A stretch of DNA of 33,488 nucleotides. Source: Promicromonospora citrea (lineage in GTDB: Bacteria > Actinomycetota > Actinomycetes > Actinomycetales > Cellulomonadaceae). Position numbers and translations under genes: made by a program. Where the stretch lies: assembly GCF_013004695.1 (NCBI RefSeq), contig NZ_JABEMG010000043.1:1-33488 (forward strand). The letters are read 5' to 3'. Within the stretch, counting starts at the first letter, position 1. Every line of letters begins with the position of its first letter. Under the pieces are notes generated by a model, which saw only the letters and a list, made by a program, of their open reading frames with translations, had not been told where the DNA came from and did no database searches. Below, in pieces: positions 1-6,372 of the stretch.

Positions 1-132
1 CGCCCCCGCAGCGTTGTCGATCGAACGCGCCACCTCCTGGTACTCCTGCCCACCAGCAAGCACCAGCACCGGATCACCCGGCGTCGGATCAGCATCCAAC
101 CCCACCGGCGACCAATCCGACGGCCTCGACAT
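1..132 (-). CDS. N-terminus of a putative type VII-secreted protein (partial)
   Basis: The minus strand reads without a stop from ATG at 132 to the window edge (44 codons). The peptide begins MSRPSDWSPVGLDADPTPGD and continues with VLVLAGGQEYQEVARSIDNA. A start of the form (M)xRPxDWxPVGxxxDPTPGDP followed by a helix is what I know from actinobacterial putative T7SS-secreted proteins, which usually carry a C-terminal toxin or other effector domain. A Shine-Dalgarno-like AGGGG lies about 6 bases before the ATG, and a promoter lies at 175-202. Codons such as TTG, GCT, GAT and GGT are commoner here than in most of the window, which may indicate transfer. The effector part is outside the window, so the function is unknown. 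Confidence 0.6.
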   Translation of the reverse strand, partial: MSRPSDWSPVGLDADPTPGDPVLVLAGGQEYQEVARSIDNAAGA

Positions 133-174
133 CGCCCACCCCTGTTGTCCGTACCGACCACGATCCGGACGGAC

Positions 175-202
175 ATTATGGGAGAACTCGCACGTCAGGC
201 AA
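175..202 (-). promoter_or_regulatory. Promoter for the T7SS-like gene
   Basis: On the minus strand TTGCCT (197-202) is followed after 16 bases by CATAAT (175-180), a close match to sigma-70 type -35 and -10 boxes. The predicted transcript starts near 168, leaving a 5' leader of about 35 bases that carries the AGGGG ribosome site. It is divergent from the trp-leader promoter at 220-248. Confidence 0.5.
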
Positions 203-219
203 CGGAAATGCGCCGCCTG

Positions 220-248
220 TGGACACCCCGCCCGGGCCCGGCTACCGT
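220..248 (+). promoter_or_regulatory. Promoter of the trp leader transcript
   Basis: TGGACA (220-225) is separated by 17 bases from TACCGT (243-248). The leader ATG is only 7 bases after the -10 box, so the mRNA is predicted to start at or next to the ATG (leaderless). No ribosome site precedes the ATG, which fits this reading. Confidence 0.55.
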
Positions 249-255
249 TCCTGCC

Positions 256-300
256 ATGACGTCGCCCCGCATCTGCCTCGACTGGTGGCCCGCCGACTAG
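256..300 (+). CDS. trp-type leader peptide with tandem Trp codons
   Basis: A 14-codon ORF encodes MTSPRICLDWWPAD and stops with TAG at 298-300. The two consecutive TGG codons (283-288) are the hallmark of a transcription-attenuation leader in which ribosome stalling senses charged tRNA-Trp. The end of the ORF lies inside a hairpin, GCCCGCC (288-294) with GGCGGGC (300-306), and a terminator-like hairpin follows at 333-357. Trp is rare in random 14-residue peptides, so two adjacent ones immediately before an anthranilate-synthase-like gene are unlikely to be chance. A trp attenuator has been described before a Streptomyces anthranilate synthase gene, which supports the interpretation. Translation of the ORF is inferred. 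Confidence 0.7.
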   Translation: MTSPRICLDWWPAD

Positions 301-332
301 GCGGGCTCGCGACGCATCCACTCACACGTCCA

Positions 333-357
333 CGACCGCCTCGCCCCGGGGCGGTCG
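333..357 (+). terminator. Attenuator hairpin upstream of the anthranilate/ADIC synthase gene
   Basis: CGACCGCC (333-340) pairs perfectly with GGCGGTCG (350-357) around a 9-base loop, followed by pyrimidine-rich TTCTCGTTCTCC. This fits the terminator arm of an attenuator. GGCGG (300-304) could instead pair with CCGCC (336-340), a short competing antiterminator pairing. The alternative fold is weak by eye and was not computed. Confidence 0.6.
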
Positions 358-421
358 TTCTCGTTCTCCGACGAGGACCTTCGGTCCGGGCAGGGCAGCC
401 CGCACCAGAAAGGTCCCGCGC

Positions 422-2374
422 ATGCATCCCCTCCTCGACCGCGTCCTCGCCTCCGACGGGTCGCTCCCCTTCGCGCTCCTGCGCCGCCACGGCGGCACCG
501 ACGTCGAGGTGCTGACCGGCGACGTCGTCGACGCCGACCTGCTCGGCGACATCCCCCTCGACGGCGCGCCCGTGCTCGCCGTCGTCCCCTTCCGGCAGGC
601 CCGCGAGCGCGGCTTCACCGTGCACGACGACGGCGCGCCGCTGCGCTGCCTCGTGGTGCGCGAGAGCGAGCGCGTGCCCCTGGCCGACGCGCTGGCCACG
701 CTCCCGCCCGAGCCGGTCCCCGCCGAGCCGCTCGGCTTCGACATCGCGGACGACGAGTACGCGGGGATGGTGCGCCGCGTGATCGACGACGAGATCGGCC
801 AGGGCGCCGGCGCCAACTTCGTGCTGATGCGCCGCTTCGAGGCCCGCACGGATGCTCCGCCGGTGGCCACGCTGACGTCGTGGTTCCGGGCGCTGCTCGT
901 GCACGAGGTCGGCTCGTACTGGACGTTCGCCGTGCACGCCCCGGCACCGCACGGGGCGCAGGGCCCGGCCGCCGCGGGGGTCTCGCTGGCGGGGGCGACG
1001 CCCGAGCGGCACCTGACGCTCCAGGACGGCGTGGCCCGGATGAACCCCATCAGCGGCACGTACCGCCACCCGGTCACGGGCCCGACCCGCGAGGGCGTGC
1101 TGGAGTTCCTGCGCGACACCAAGGAGAACGAGGAGCTCTTCATGGTGGTCGACGAGGAGATGAAGATGATGAGCGCCCTGTGCCCGGACGGTGGCCGCAT
1201 CCTCGGCCCGTACCTCAAGCAGATGGCGCGCCTGAGCCACACCGAGTACCTGCTGGAGGGCCGCACCGCCGCCGACCCGCGTGACGCGCTCCGCCTGACG
1301 ATGTTCGCGCCGACGGTCACCGGCTCGCCGATGGAGAACGCGTGCACCGTCATCGCGCGGCACGAGACGCGCCCGCGCGGCTACTACTCCGGCTTCCTCG
1401 CCCTGTTCGAACCGGCGCCGGGCGCCGGACCCACCGCCTACTCCCTCGACGCGCCCATCCTCATCCGCACGGCCTACCTGCACGGCGACGGTCGCGTGTC
1501 CGTCCCGGCCGGCGCGACGCTCGTGCGGCACTCGGTGCCGGAGCACGAGGTCGCCGAGACCCACGCGAAGGCGGCAGGCGTGCTCGCCTCGCTCGGGCTG
1601 GTCGAGCGCGGCGCCGGGCCGGACGCCGTCGTCGACCTCACCGCGCAGGACGGCGTGGCCGAGGCGCTGACGGTACGCAACCGGCAGCTCGCCGAGTTCT
1701 GGGTGCGGCCGCAGGACGACGCGCCCGCCGTCGTGGACGCCTCACCGCTCTCCGGGCGCAGCGTGCTGGTCGTCGACCACGAGGACCAGTTCACGACCAT
1801 GCTGGCCCACCAGCTGCGACACCTCGGCATGGACGCGCGCGTGGTGCGGTGGGACGCGGTGACGGACGTGCTCGCCGACGACCTGGTCGTCCTCGGCCCC
1901 GGCCCGGGCGACCCGCGCGACGCCACCGACCCGCGCATCGCCGCCGTCGCCCGCCGGGTCGAGGAGCGGGTCGGGGCCGGGCGGCCCCTGCTCGCGGTGT
2001 GCCTGAGCCACCAGGTGCTCGCGGGGCTGGCCGGGTTCCCGGTGCGCCCGCTGCGCGCGCCGCGTCAGGGGGTGCGGCTCGAGTCCGACGTGTTCGGGAC
2101 GCGGGCCGCGGTCGGCTACTACAACACCTTCGGCGCAGCGGTCACGACGCTCTCGGCGGCGGACGCCGGGACACCGGTGGCTCGGCTGGCCCTCGAGCCG
2201 TCCGTCGACGCCGAGGGCGTGGTCACGTCGCTGCGGGGGCCCGGCGTCGCGTCGGTCCAGGGGCACCTGGAGTCGGTGCTGTCGTCGGACGGCTTCGCTG
2301 TGCTGGAGTCCGCCGTCCGGCACGCGCTCGGCGTCGCCGACCGGGCGGTTCCCGGCGCCCTGCGCGCGTCCTGA
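422..2374 (+). CDS. Fused anthranilate/ADIC synthase (PhzE/TrpEG type)
   Basis: This 650-residue protein joins a chorismate-binding synthase to a glutamine amidotransferase. The synthase part shows GATPERH near residue 195, then MNPISGTYRHP, the acidic stretch EELFMVVDEEMKMM and FAPTVTGSPMENA. The amidotransferase part (from about residue 443) has VVLGPGPGDPRD, nucleophile Cys527 in AVCLSHQ, and His615/Glu617 in QGHLES. Such enzymes convert chorismate plus glutamine-derived ammonia to ADIC (PhzE) or anthranilate (TrpEG). The N-terminus, with PFALLRR and VEVLTGDV, resembles PhzE, and I do not see the LLES feedback motif of TrpE. A Trp-rich leader upstream argues for anthranilate and tryptophan supply. 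No phenazine genes are nearby. A purine-rich AGAAAGG at 407-413 precedes the ATG by 8 bases. The product choice (anthranilate or ADIC) is unresolved. Confidence 0.85.
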   Translation: MHPLLDRVLASDGSLPFALLRRHGGTDVEVLTGDVVDADLLGDIPLDGAPVLAVVPFRQARERGFTVHDDGAPLRCLVVRESERVPLADALATLPPEPVPAEPLGFDIADDEYAGMVRRVIDDEIGQGAGANFVLMRRFEARTDAPPVATLTSWFRALLVHEVGSYWTFAVHAPAPHGAQGPAAAGVSLAGATPERHLTLQDGVARMNPISGTYRHPVTGPTREGVLEFLRDTKENEELFMVVDEEMKMMSALCPDGGRILGPYLKQMARLSHTEYLLEGRTAADPRDALRLTMFAPTVTGSPMENACTVIARHETRPRGYYSGFLALFEPAPGAGPTAYSLDAPILIRTAYLHGDGRVSVPAGATLVRHSVPEHEVAETHAKAAGVLASLGLVERGAGPDAVVDLTAQDGVAEALTVRNRQLAEFWVRPQDDAPAVVDASPLSGRSVLVVDHEDQFTTMLAHQLRHLGMDARVVRWDAVTDVLADDLVVLGPGPGDPRDATDPRIAAVARRVEERVGAGRPLLAVCLSHQVLAGLAGFPVRPLRAPRQGVRLESDVFGTRAAVGYYNTFGAAVTTLSAADAGTPVARLALEPSVDAEGVVTSLRGPGVASVQGHLESVLSSDGFAVLESAVRHALGVADRAVPGALRAS

Positions 2375-2397
2375 CCGCGGTGCCGAGCGCTGTGCCT

Positions 2398-2418
2398 CCC
2401 GGCCCGGCCTGGGCCGGG
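2398..2418 (+). terminator. Intergenic hairpin after the synthase gene
   Basis: CCCGGCCC (2398-2405) and GGGCCGGG (2411-2418) form a perfect 8-bp stem with a GGCCT loop. There is no T-tract, as is common for actinobacterial terminators. It separates the synthase gene from the MarR gene. Confidence 0.5.
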
Positions 2419-2453
2419 GGCACGGCACGGCCGCGGTCGGTACCCTGGGCGCC

Positions 2454-2969
2454 GTGAAAGACGCCGGGCAGGACCAGGACGAGCCGCGCTGGCTGACGAC
2501 CGAGGAGAACGAGGCCTGGGTCGCGCTGTCCTGGCTGATGCTCAAGCTGCCCGGCGCGATCGAGGCGCAGCTCCAGCGGGACGACGGGCTCACGTTCTTC
2601 GACTACATCGTGCTCGCGGCACTCTCCATGTCCCCCGGCCGGAGCATGCGGATGAGCGACCTCGCCGAGTTCGCGAACGGGTCCCTGTCGCGGCTCTCGA
2701 ACGTCGCCAAGCGCCTCGAGGCCCGCGGCCTGCTCGTGCGCGCCCCGTCGCCGTGCAACGGCCGCATCACCGTGGCGACGCTCACCGACGAGGGCATGGC
2801 CGTCGTCGTGAAGGCGGCCCCCGGCCACGTCGAGACCGTGCGCCGGTACGTGTTCGACGGGCTCGAGCACGAGCACGTCACGGCGCTGACCGAGATCGGC
2901 CGGCGCATCGCCGCGCAGGTGGAGCCCGGCCGCGTGTGGCCTCCTTCGTCCGACCGCGTGGCGCGCTGA
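2454..2969 (+). CDS. MarR-family transcriptional regulator
   Basis: The 171-residue protein has the MarR layout. A helical N-terminal dimer part (residues 15-60, EENEAWVALSWLMLKLPGAI) is followed by a winged helix-turn-helix (about 64-115) in which MRMSDLAEFANGSLSRLSNV is the recognition region and PCNGRITVATLTDEG forms the wing, then C-terminal dimer helices. The start is GTG 2454. TACCCT at 2441-2446 ends 7 bases before it, so the mRNA is probably leaderless. The gene directly precedes an LLM-type oxidoreductase whose promoter contains a 14-bp perfect palindrome, the likely operator. MarR proteins usually repress neighbouring redox or efflux genes until a phenolic or oxidant ligand binds. 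The ligand here is unknown. Confidence 0.85.
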   Translation: MKDAGQDQDEPRWLTTEENEAWVALSWLMLKLPGAIEAQLQRDDGLTFFDYIVLAALSMSPGRSMRMSDLAEFANGSLSRLSNVAKRLEARGLLVRAPSPCNGRITVATLTDEGMAVVVKAAPGHVETVRRYVFDGLEHEHVTALTEIGRRIAAQVEPGRVWPPSSDRVAR

Positions 2970-3005
2970 CGACCACCGCCCTCTTCCCAGGAGTCTTCGC
3001 CCCTG

Positions 3006-3035
3006 TTGACTTCAAGCTTGAAGCGTTCCTAGGAT
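3006..3035 (+). promoter_or_regulatory. Promoter with embedded MarR-type operator
   Basis: TTGACT (3006-3011) and TAGGAT (3030-3035), 18 bases apart, form a good promoter. The perfect palindrome CTTCAAGCTTGAAG (3010-3023) fills the spacer, so a dimer bound there would block RNA polymerase. The TTCAA/TTGAA half-sites are typical of MarR operators, and a MarR gene lies just upstream. Confidence 0.7.
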
Positions 3036-3065
3036 CGAGGCACCCACCAGCGGAAAGAGCACATC

Positions 3066-3980
3066 GTGAAGCTTGGCATCATGCTGCCCGTCTCGGGCCC
3101 TCACGCCTCCCCCGAGGCCATCACGACCATCGCGCAGGAGGCGGAACGGCTCGACTACGACTCCCTGTGGACCTACGAGCGCGTGCTGCGTCCCACCGCC
3201 CCGGCCCTCCCCGGCCCCGACGGGACCCTCCAGCCGGTCTCGGAGATCTACCGGACCGTGTACGAACCGCTCCAGACCCTCAGCCACGTCGCGGCTCTCA
3301 CGAGCCGCATCACGCTCGGCACGAGCATCATCAGCGTGCTGCTACACCCGCCCGTGGTGCTGGCGCGCCGCTTCGCGACGCTCGACCGGTTCAGCGGGGG
3401 CGGGCGCGTGGTCGCGGGCGTCGGCCAGGGTTCGCTGCCGCAGGAGTTCGCGACCGCCAACGTGCCGTGGAAGCGGCGCGGCGCGGGGCTGGACGACGCG
3501 GTCGCGGCCATGCGAGCCGCCTGGGGCCCCGACCCCGTCGAGCACGAGGGCCGCTTCTACTCGATCGAGTCGTCCGAGATCAACCCCAAGCCCCTGCAGC
3601 CCATCCCGATCGTCATGGGCGCGTTCACCGACGCGGGCGTCGACCGCGCTGCTCGCATCGCCGACGGCATCACGCCGGTGACCCTGTCGCGGGAGCACGT
3701 CCTCGGCCTCGCCGCGCGGTTCCGCGAGGGTGCCGCACGCAACGGCCGGGACGGCGCGGCCCTCACGGTGACGGCCCAGTCGAACGCGCCGATCGTCGCG
3801 ACGCCGACCGACGGTGAGCGCTCGTTCCTCGGCGGGACGCCGAAGGAGATCGCCGCGGACATCGAGACGCTGTGGGGCCACGGGATCGACGCCGTGATGT
3901 TCGCCTGGCCCTCGCCCGAGCCGCCGGACGTGCAGGTCGAGCTGCTCGAGGAGCTCCGCACGCTCGTTCCGCGCGACTGA
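3066..3980 (+). CDS. LLM-class flavin (or F420)-dependent oxidoreductase
   Basis: The 304-residue protein has the luciferase-like monooxygenase TIM-barrel pattern. It opens with the beta strand KLGIMLPVSG and has DSLWTYERVL near residue 37, then ITLGTSIISVLLHPPVVLARRFATLD and GVGQGSLPQEF, and later PIPIVMGAFTDAGVDRAARIADG. Family members use FMNH2 or F420 to reduce or oxygenate small organic molecules; the cofactor cannot be told from the sequence alone. GTG at 3066 is supported by GGAAAGAG (3052-3059) six bases upstream. The promoter carries a probable operator for the adjacent MarR protein, so the enzyme is likely induced by a xenobiotic or quinone-like compound. The substrate is not predictable. 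Confidence 0.85.
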   Translation: MKLGIMLPVSGPHASPEAITTIAQEAERLDYDSLWTYERVLRPTAPALPGPDGTLQPVSEIYRTVYEPLQTLSHVAALTSRITLGTSIISVLLHPPVVLARRFATLDRFSGGGRVVAGVGQGSLPQEFATANVPWKRRGAGLDDAVAAMRAAWGPDPVEHEGRFYSIESSEINPKPLQPIPIVMGAFTDAGVDRAARIADGITPVTLSREHVLGLAARFREGAARNGRDGAALTVTAQSNAPIVATPTDGERSFLGGTPKEIAADIETLWGHGIDAVMFAWPSPEPPDVQVELLEELRTLVPRD

Positions 3981-3982
3981 CG

Positions 3983-4017
3983 GGCCGGGTCGACCGCCCG
4001 ATCAGGAGGACCCGGCC
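3983..4017. terminator. Convergent terminator between LLM and TetR genes
   Basis: GGCCGGGTC (3983-3991) pairs with GACCCGGCC (4009-4017), nine perfect pairs with a 17-base loop. It overlaps the last codons of the minus-strand TetR gene and follows the LLM stop by two bases, so it could serve both transcripts. Confidence 0.45.
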
Positions 4018-4577
4018 GCCGCCCACGCGGCGTCGATCATGTCGAACACCTCGTCGACAGCAGCGGCCGGGTCCTCGGCAGTGCGCGCGACGCCGAACGC
4101 GTCGACGACGAACCGCGCGAGCGCCCGCCGGGCCGCCTCACCGCGGTCCGGTGCCGCCGTCGCCAGCGCCTCCGCGAGCGCCTCCGCGTGCCGCTGGCGC
4201 ATCGCCACCTCGTACCGGCGCAACGCTTCCGTCGCGTCGATCATGCGCCAGAGGCCGGCCGCCTCCCCCGCCGTGCAGTGCCGCACCAGGGCGTGGGTCT
4301 CACGGCGCAGCGCCGCCACCAGACCCTCGCCGGGCTCCCGCGCCGTGGCCGCGGCGACCAGGCGCTGCTCGAAGCTCTCGTCCTGGTCGAAGACGAGCGC
4401 CTCCTTGGAGGCGAAGTGGGAGAACAGGGTCGTCACCGCGACGTCCGCCTCGGCGGCCACGTCTCGGATCCCGACCGCGTCGTAGCCCCGCTCGAAGAAG
4501 AGCCGCAGCGCTGCGTCGGCGATGGTGCGGCGGGTCGCGGCCTTCTTGCGCTCCCGCCGGCCCGGCGTCTCGGTCAT
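4002..4577 (-). CDS. TetR-family transcriptional regulator
   Basis: The 191-residue protein begins MTETPGRRERKKAATRRTIA and carries the TetR N-terminal helix-turn-helix at about residues 12-58 (ALRLFFERGYDAVGIRDVAA, then AEADVAVTTLFSHFASKEAL). The C-terminal part is the variable ligand-binding helical domain. I chose ATG 4577 rather than GTG 4583 because TAGGGT (4584-4589 on the minus strand) ends six bases before the ATG, the leaderless spacing seen repeatedly in this window. The gene is divergent from a quinone-reductase-like gene with 70 bases between their starts, and probably represses it through the dyad at 4619-4633. The ligand is unknown. Confidence 0.88.
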   Translation of the reverse strand: MTETPGRRERKKAATRRTIADAALRLFFERGYDAVGIRDVAAEADVAVTTLFSHFASKEALVFDQDESFEQRLVAAATAREPGEGLVAALRRETHALVRHCTAGEAAGLWRMIDATEALRRYEVAMRQRHAEALAEALATAAPDRGEAARRALARFVVDAFGVARTAEDPAAAVDEVFDMIDAAWAAAGSS

Positions 4578-4618
4578 ACGCACACCCTATCAACCCCGAA
4601 GACGTATCCGATCCGAAA

Positions 4619-4640
4619 CACTAACGGGTAGTGATAGCGT
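4619..4640 (+). promoter_or_regulatory. TetR-type operator and -10 box of the reductase gene
   Basis: CACTAACGGGTAGTG (4619-4633) is a dyad with five-base arms CACTA/TAGTG plus an inner C/G pair. It directly abuts TAGCGT (4635-4640), a -10 box seven bases before ATG 4648. This position suits repression by the divergent TetR protein. Confidence 0.5.
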
Positions 4641-4647
4641 CGGCGCC

Positions 4648-5541
4648 ATGAAGAAGGTGAGCTTCGCCAGGTACGGCGGTCCTGAGGTCCTGGAGCTGGT
4701 CGACGCCCCGGAGCCGCACGCGGGTCCGGGGCAGATCCGCGTGGCCGTGTGCGCGGCCGGCGTCATCCCGCACGACTGGCGGCAGCGGGCGGGGCAGTTT
4801 CGCGGGTCGGCGCCGCTCACTCTGCCCGCGGGCGTCGGGCAGGACGCGTCCGGGATCGTCGACGAGGTGGGCGAGGGCGTGACGGACGTGGCGGTCGGCG
4901 ACCGGGTCTTCGGCCGGGGGCGCGAGACGTACGCCGAGCACGCGGTGCTGCGCGCGTGGGCCCTCGCCCCGGACGCCCTCCCCCTGGAGGAGGCCGCCGG
5001 GTACCCGTCGCCCGTCGAGACGGCGCTGCGGACCCTCGAGCAGGTCGGTGTCCGACCCGGTGAGACGCTGCTGGTCAGCGGCGCGGCAGGGGGCGTGGGG
5101 TCAGCCGTGCTGCAGGTCGCACGCGCCCGCGGCGTCGCCGTGATCGGCACGGCGAGCACCGCGAACCAGGACTACGTGCGCGACCTGGGCGCCACCCCCA
5201 CGACGTACGACGCGGGGTGGCCCGGCCGGGTGCGCGCGCTGGGCCGGGTCGACGCCGCGCTCGACCTCGCGGGTGCCGGTGTGCTCCGGGAGCTGGTCGA
5301 GCTCACGGGCGACCCGGACCGCGTGGTGTCCGTCGCGGACCTCACCGCGCCCGAGCTCGGGGTGCGGTTCTCCGGTGTGGCGGGCGACGTGCGTGCGGCC
5401 CTGGCGCGCGGCGCCGAGCTGGTCACCGCCGGGCGGCTCCACCTCCCGGTCGAGCGGGTCTACACGTTCGCGGACGCCGCCCGCGCGCACGCCGACAGCC
5501 AGGCCGGGCACGCGCGCGGGCGACGCGTCATCGTCCCCTGA
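4648..5541 (+). CDS. NADP-dependent medium-chain (quinone-type) oxidoreductase
   Basis: The 297-residue protein is a zinc-free medium-chain reductase related to quinone oxidoreductases. The N-terminal GroES-like part runs from KKVSFARYGGPEVLEL through AGVIPHDWRQRAG and VGQDASGIVDEVGEGV. The Rossmann part has the nucleotide motif SGAAGGVGSAVLQVARARG near residue 143. No cysteine/histidine set for structural or catalytic zinc is seen. ATG 4648 was chosen because TAGCGT lies seven bases upstream, and no ribosome site is needed for such a start. It is divergent from the TetR gene and shares a short intergenic operator. The family reduces quinones or alpha,beta-unsaturated carbonyls; the true substrate is unknown. 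Confidence 0.87.
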   Translation: MKKVSFARYGGPEVLELVDAPEPHAGPGQIRVAVCAAGVIPHDWRQRAGQFRGSAPLTLPAGVGQDASGIVDEVGEGVTDVAVGDRVFGRGRETYAEHAVLRAWALAPDALPLEEAAGYPSPVETALRTLEQVGVRPGETLLVSGAAGGVGSAVLQVARARGVAVIGTASTANQDYVRDLGATPTTYDAGWPGRVRALGRVDAALDLAGAGVLRELVELTGDPDRVVSVADLTAPELGVRFSGVAGDVRAALARGAELVTAGRLHLPVERVYTFADAARAHADSQAGHARGRRVIVP

Positions 5542-5609
5542 GCGCCTCGGCCGGTGCGGCGCGAGGTGGCGAGGCTGCGCGGTGCGGCCGCCTGACCTGC
5601 GCGGACGCA

Positions 5610-5634
5610 CAACCTTTCCGCCGGGTGGTGCGTC
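5610..5634 (+). promoter_or_regulatory. ECF-sigma-like promoter before the secreted protein gene
   Basis: CAACC (5610-5614) followed after 16 bases by CGTC (5631-5634) matches the general AAC/CGT pattern of extracytoplasmic-function sigma promoters. The expected start site falls at about 5640-5644, so the mRNA would be leaderless at ATG 5644. The same segment also forms a dyad, GACGCAC (5604-5610) with GTGCGTC (5628-5634). Confidence 0.42.
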
Positions 5635-5643
5635 TGAGAAGGC

Positions 5644-6297
5644 ATGACACCGACACAGAAGAAGGTTCGTACCGCCCTGCTGACCGCCGCGCTCGCCGTC
5701 GGCCTCGCCGCCGGCACCACCACGGCCGCCGTCGCGAGCCCCTCCGGCATCGCCTGCTCGGTCGCCTCGGCCCACGCCCCGTCCGTCGCGGCGGGCCTGT
5801 CCGGCTGCGACCCCGTCGGCATCCCGATCGACCTGGGCGAGCCGACCGAGGGCGCGACCGACACGTGGCAGGCGACCGACACGGCGGGCGTCGGCTACCT
5901 GGTGCCCGGCGACTGGACCGGCGAGGCGGTCGTGGGCGACGGCGGACCGGGCCACGAGTGGACCTCGCCCGAGGTCGCCGCCTCCACCGAGTGGGGCGAG
6001 CAGCACTGGCGGATCCTCGTCCAGTCGCCGTTCGTCGACCAGGAGATGCCGGACCCCGAGTGGCTGAACGAGATCGGCTTCTACGCGCAGTACATCGAGG
6101 TCGACGGCGCCTCGGAGGCCGTGCTCGTGGCCGCGCAGAAGGGCCACTGGGCCGACCCCACGGTCGAGACGATCGACTTCGAGGTGTACGTCGAGTCGGA
6201 GACGACGGGCGTCGTCACCCGCTTCATGGGCGAGCTGCCCGGCGGCGAGAAGGGCCAGTTCCTGCTGGACAACTTCGTGCCGACGATCGAGCCCTGA
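5644..6297 (+). CDS. Secreted protein of unknown function
   Basis: The 217-residue protein has a clear Sec signal peptide: basic MTPTQKKVR, a hydrophobic run TALLTAALAVGLAAGTTTAA and probable cleavage after AVA-S near residue 31. The mature part is acidic and aromatic, with WTSPEVAASTEWGEQHWRIL, NEIGFYAQYIEV and FEVYVESETTG, which suggests a beta-rich extracellular domain. Cys39 and Cys55 could form a disulfide. I recognise no enzyme motif. AGAAGG sits only one base before the ATG, too close for a normal ribosome site, and an in-frame TGA at 5635 excludes a longer start. This fits a leaderless mRNA from the ECF-like promoter and suggests a cell-envelope stress or development role, which is inference. 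Confidence 0.75.
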   Translation: MTPTQKKVRTALLTAALAVGLAAGTTTAAVASPSGIACSVASAHAPSVAAGLSGCDPVGIPIDLGEPTEGATDTWQATDTAGVGYLVPGDWTGEAVVGDGGPGHEWTSPEVAASTEWGEQHWRILVQSPFVDQEMPDPEWLNEIGFYAQYIEVDGASEAVLVAAQKGHWADPTVETIDFEVYVESETTGVVTRFMGELPGGEKGQFLLDNFVPTIEP

Positions 6298-6317
6298 CAC
6301 CCACCCACCCTGCCGCG

Positions 6318-6353
6318 CGACGGGCCCTGCCGGTGATCCGGCAGGGCCCGTCG
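6318..6353. terminator. Strong bidirectional terminator
   Basis: A perfect 16-bp stem (6318-6333 with 6338-6353) closes a TGAT loop. The arms start CGACGGGCCC and end GGGCCCGTCG. It lies between the convergent ends of the secreted-protein and NUDIX genes and can serve both. Confidence 0.8.
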
Positions 6354-6372
6354 TGCGCGGCCGCGCGCGGCC

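Noticed and set aside
242-1564. Minus-strand frame opposite the anthranilate/ADIC synthase
   Set aside because: It is a low-complexity Arg/Ala/Val translation overlapping the attenuator and the well-supported synthase gene.
422-3980. Phenazine biosynthesis cluster
   Set aside because: Only a PhzE-like gene is present. No PhzF, PhzD, PhzB or PhzG homologues follow, and the Trp leader points to tryptophan or anthranilate supply.
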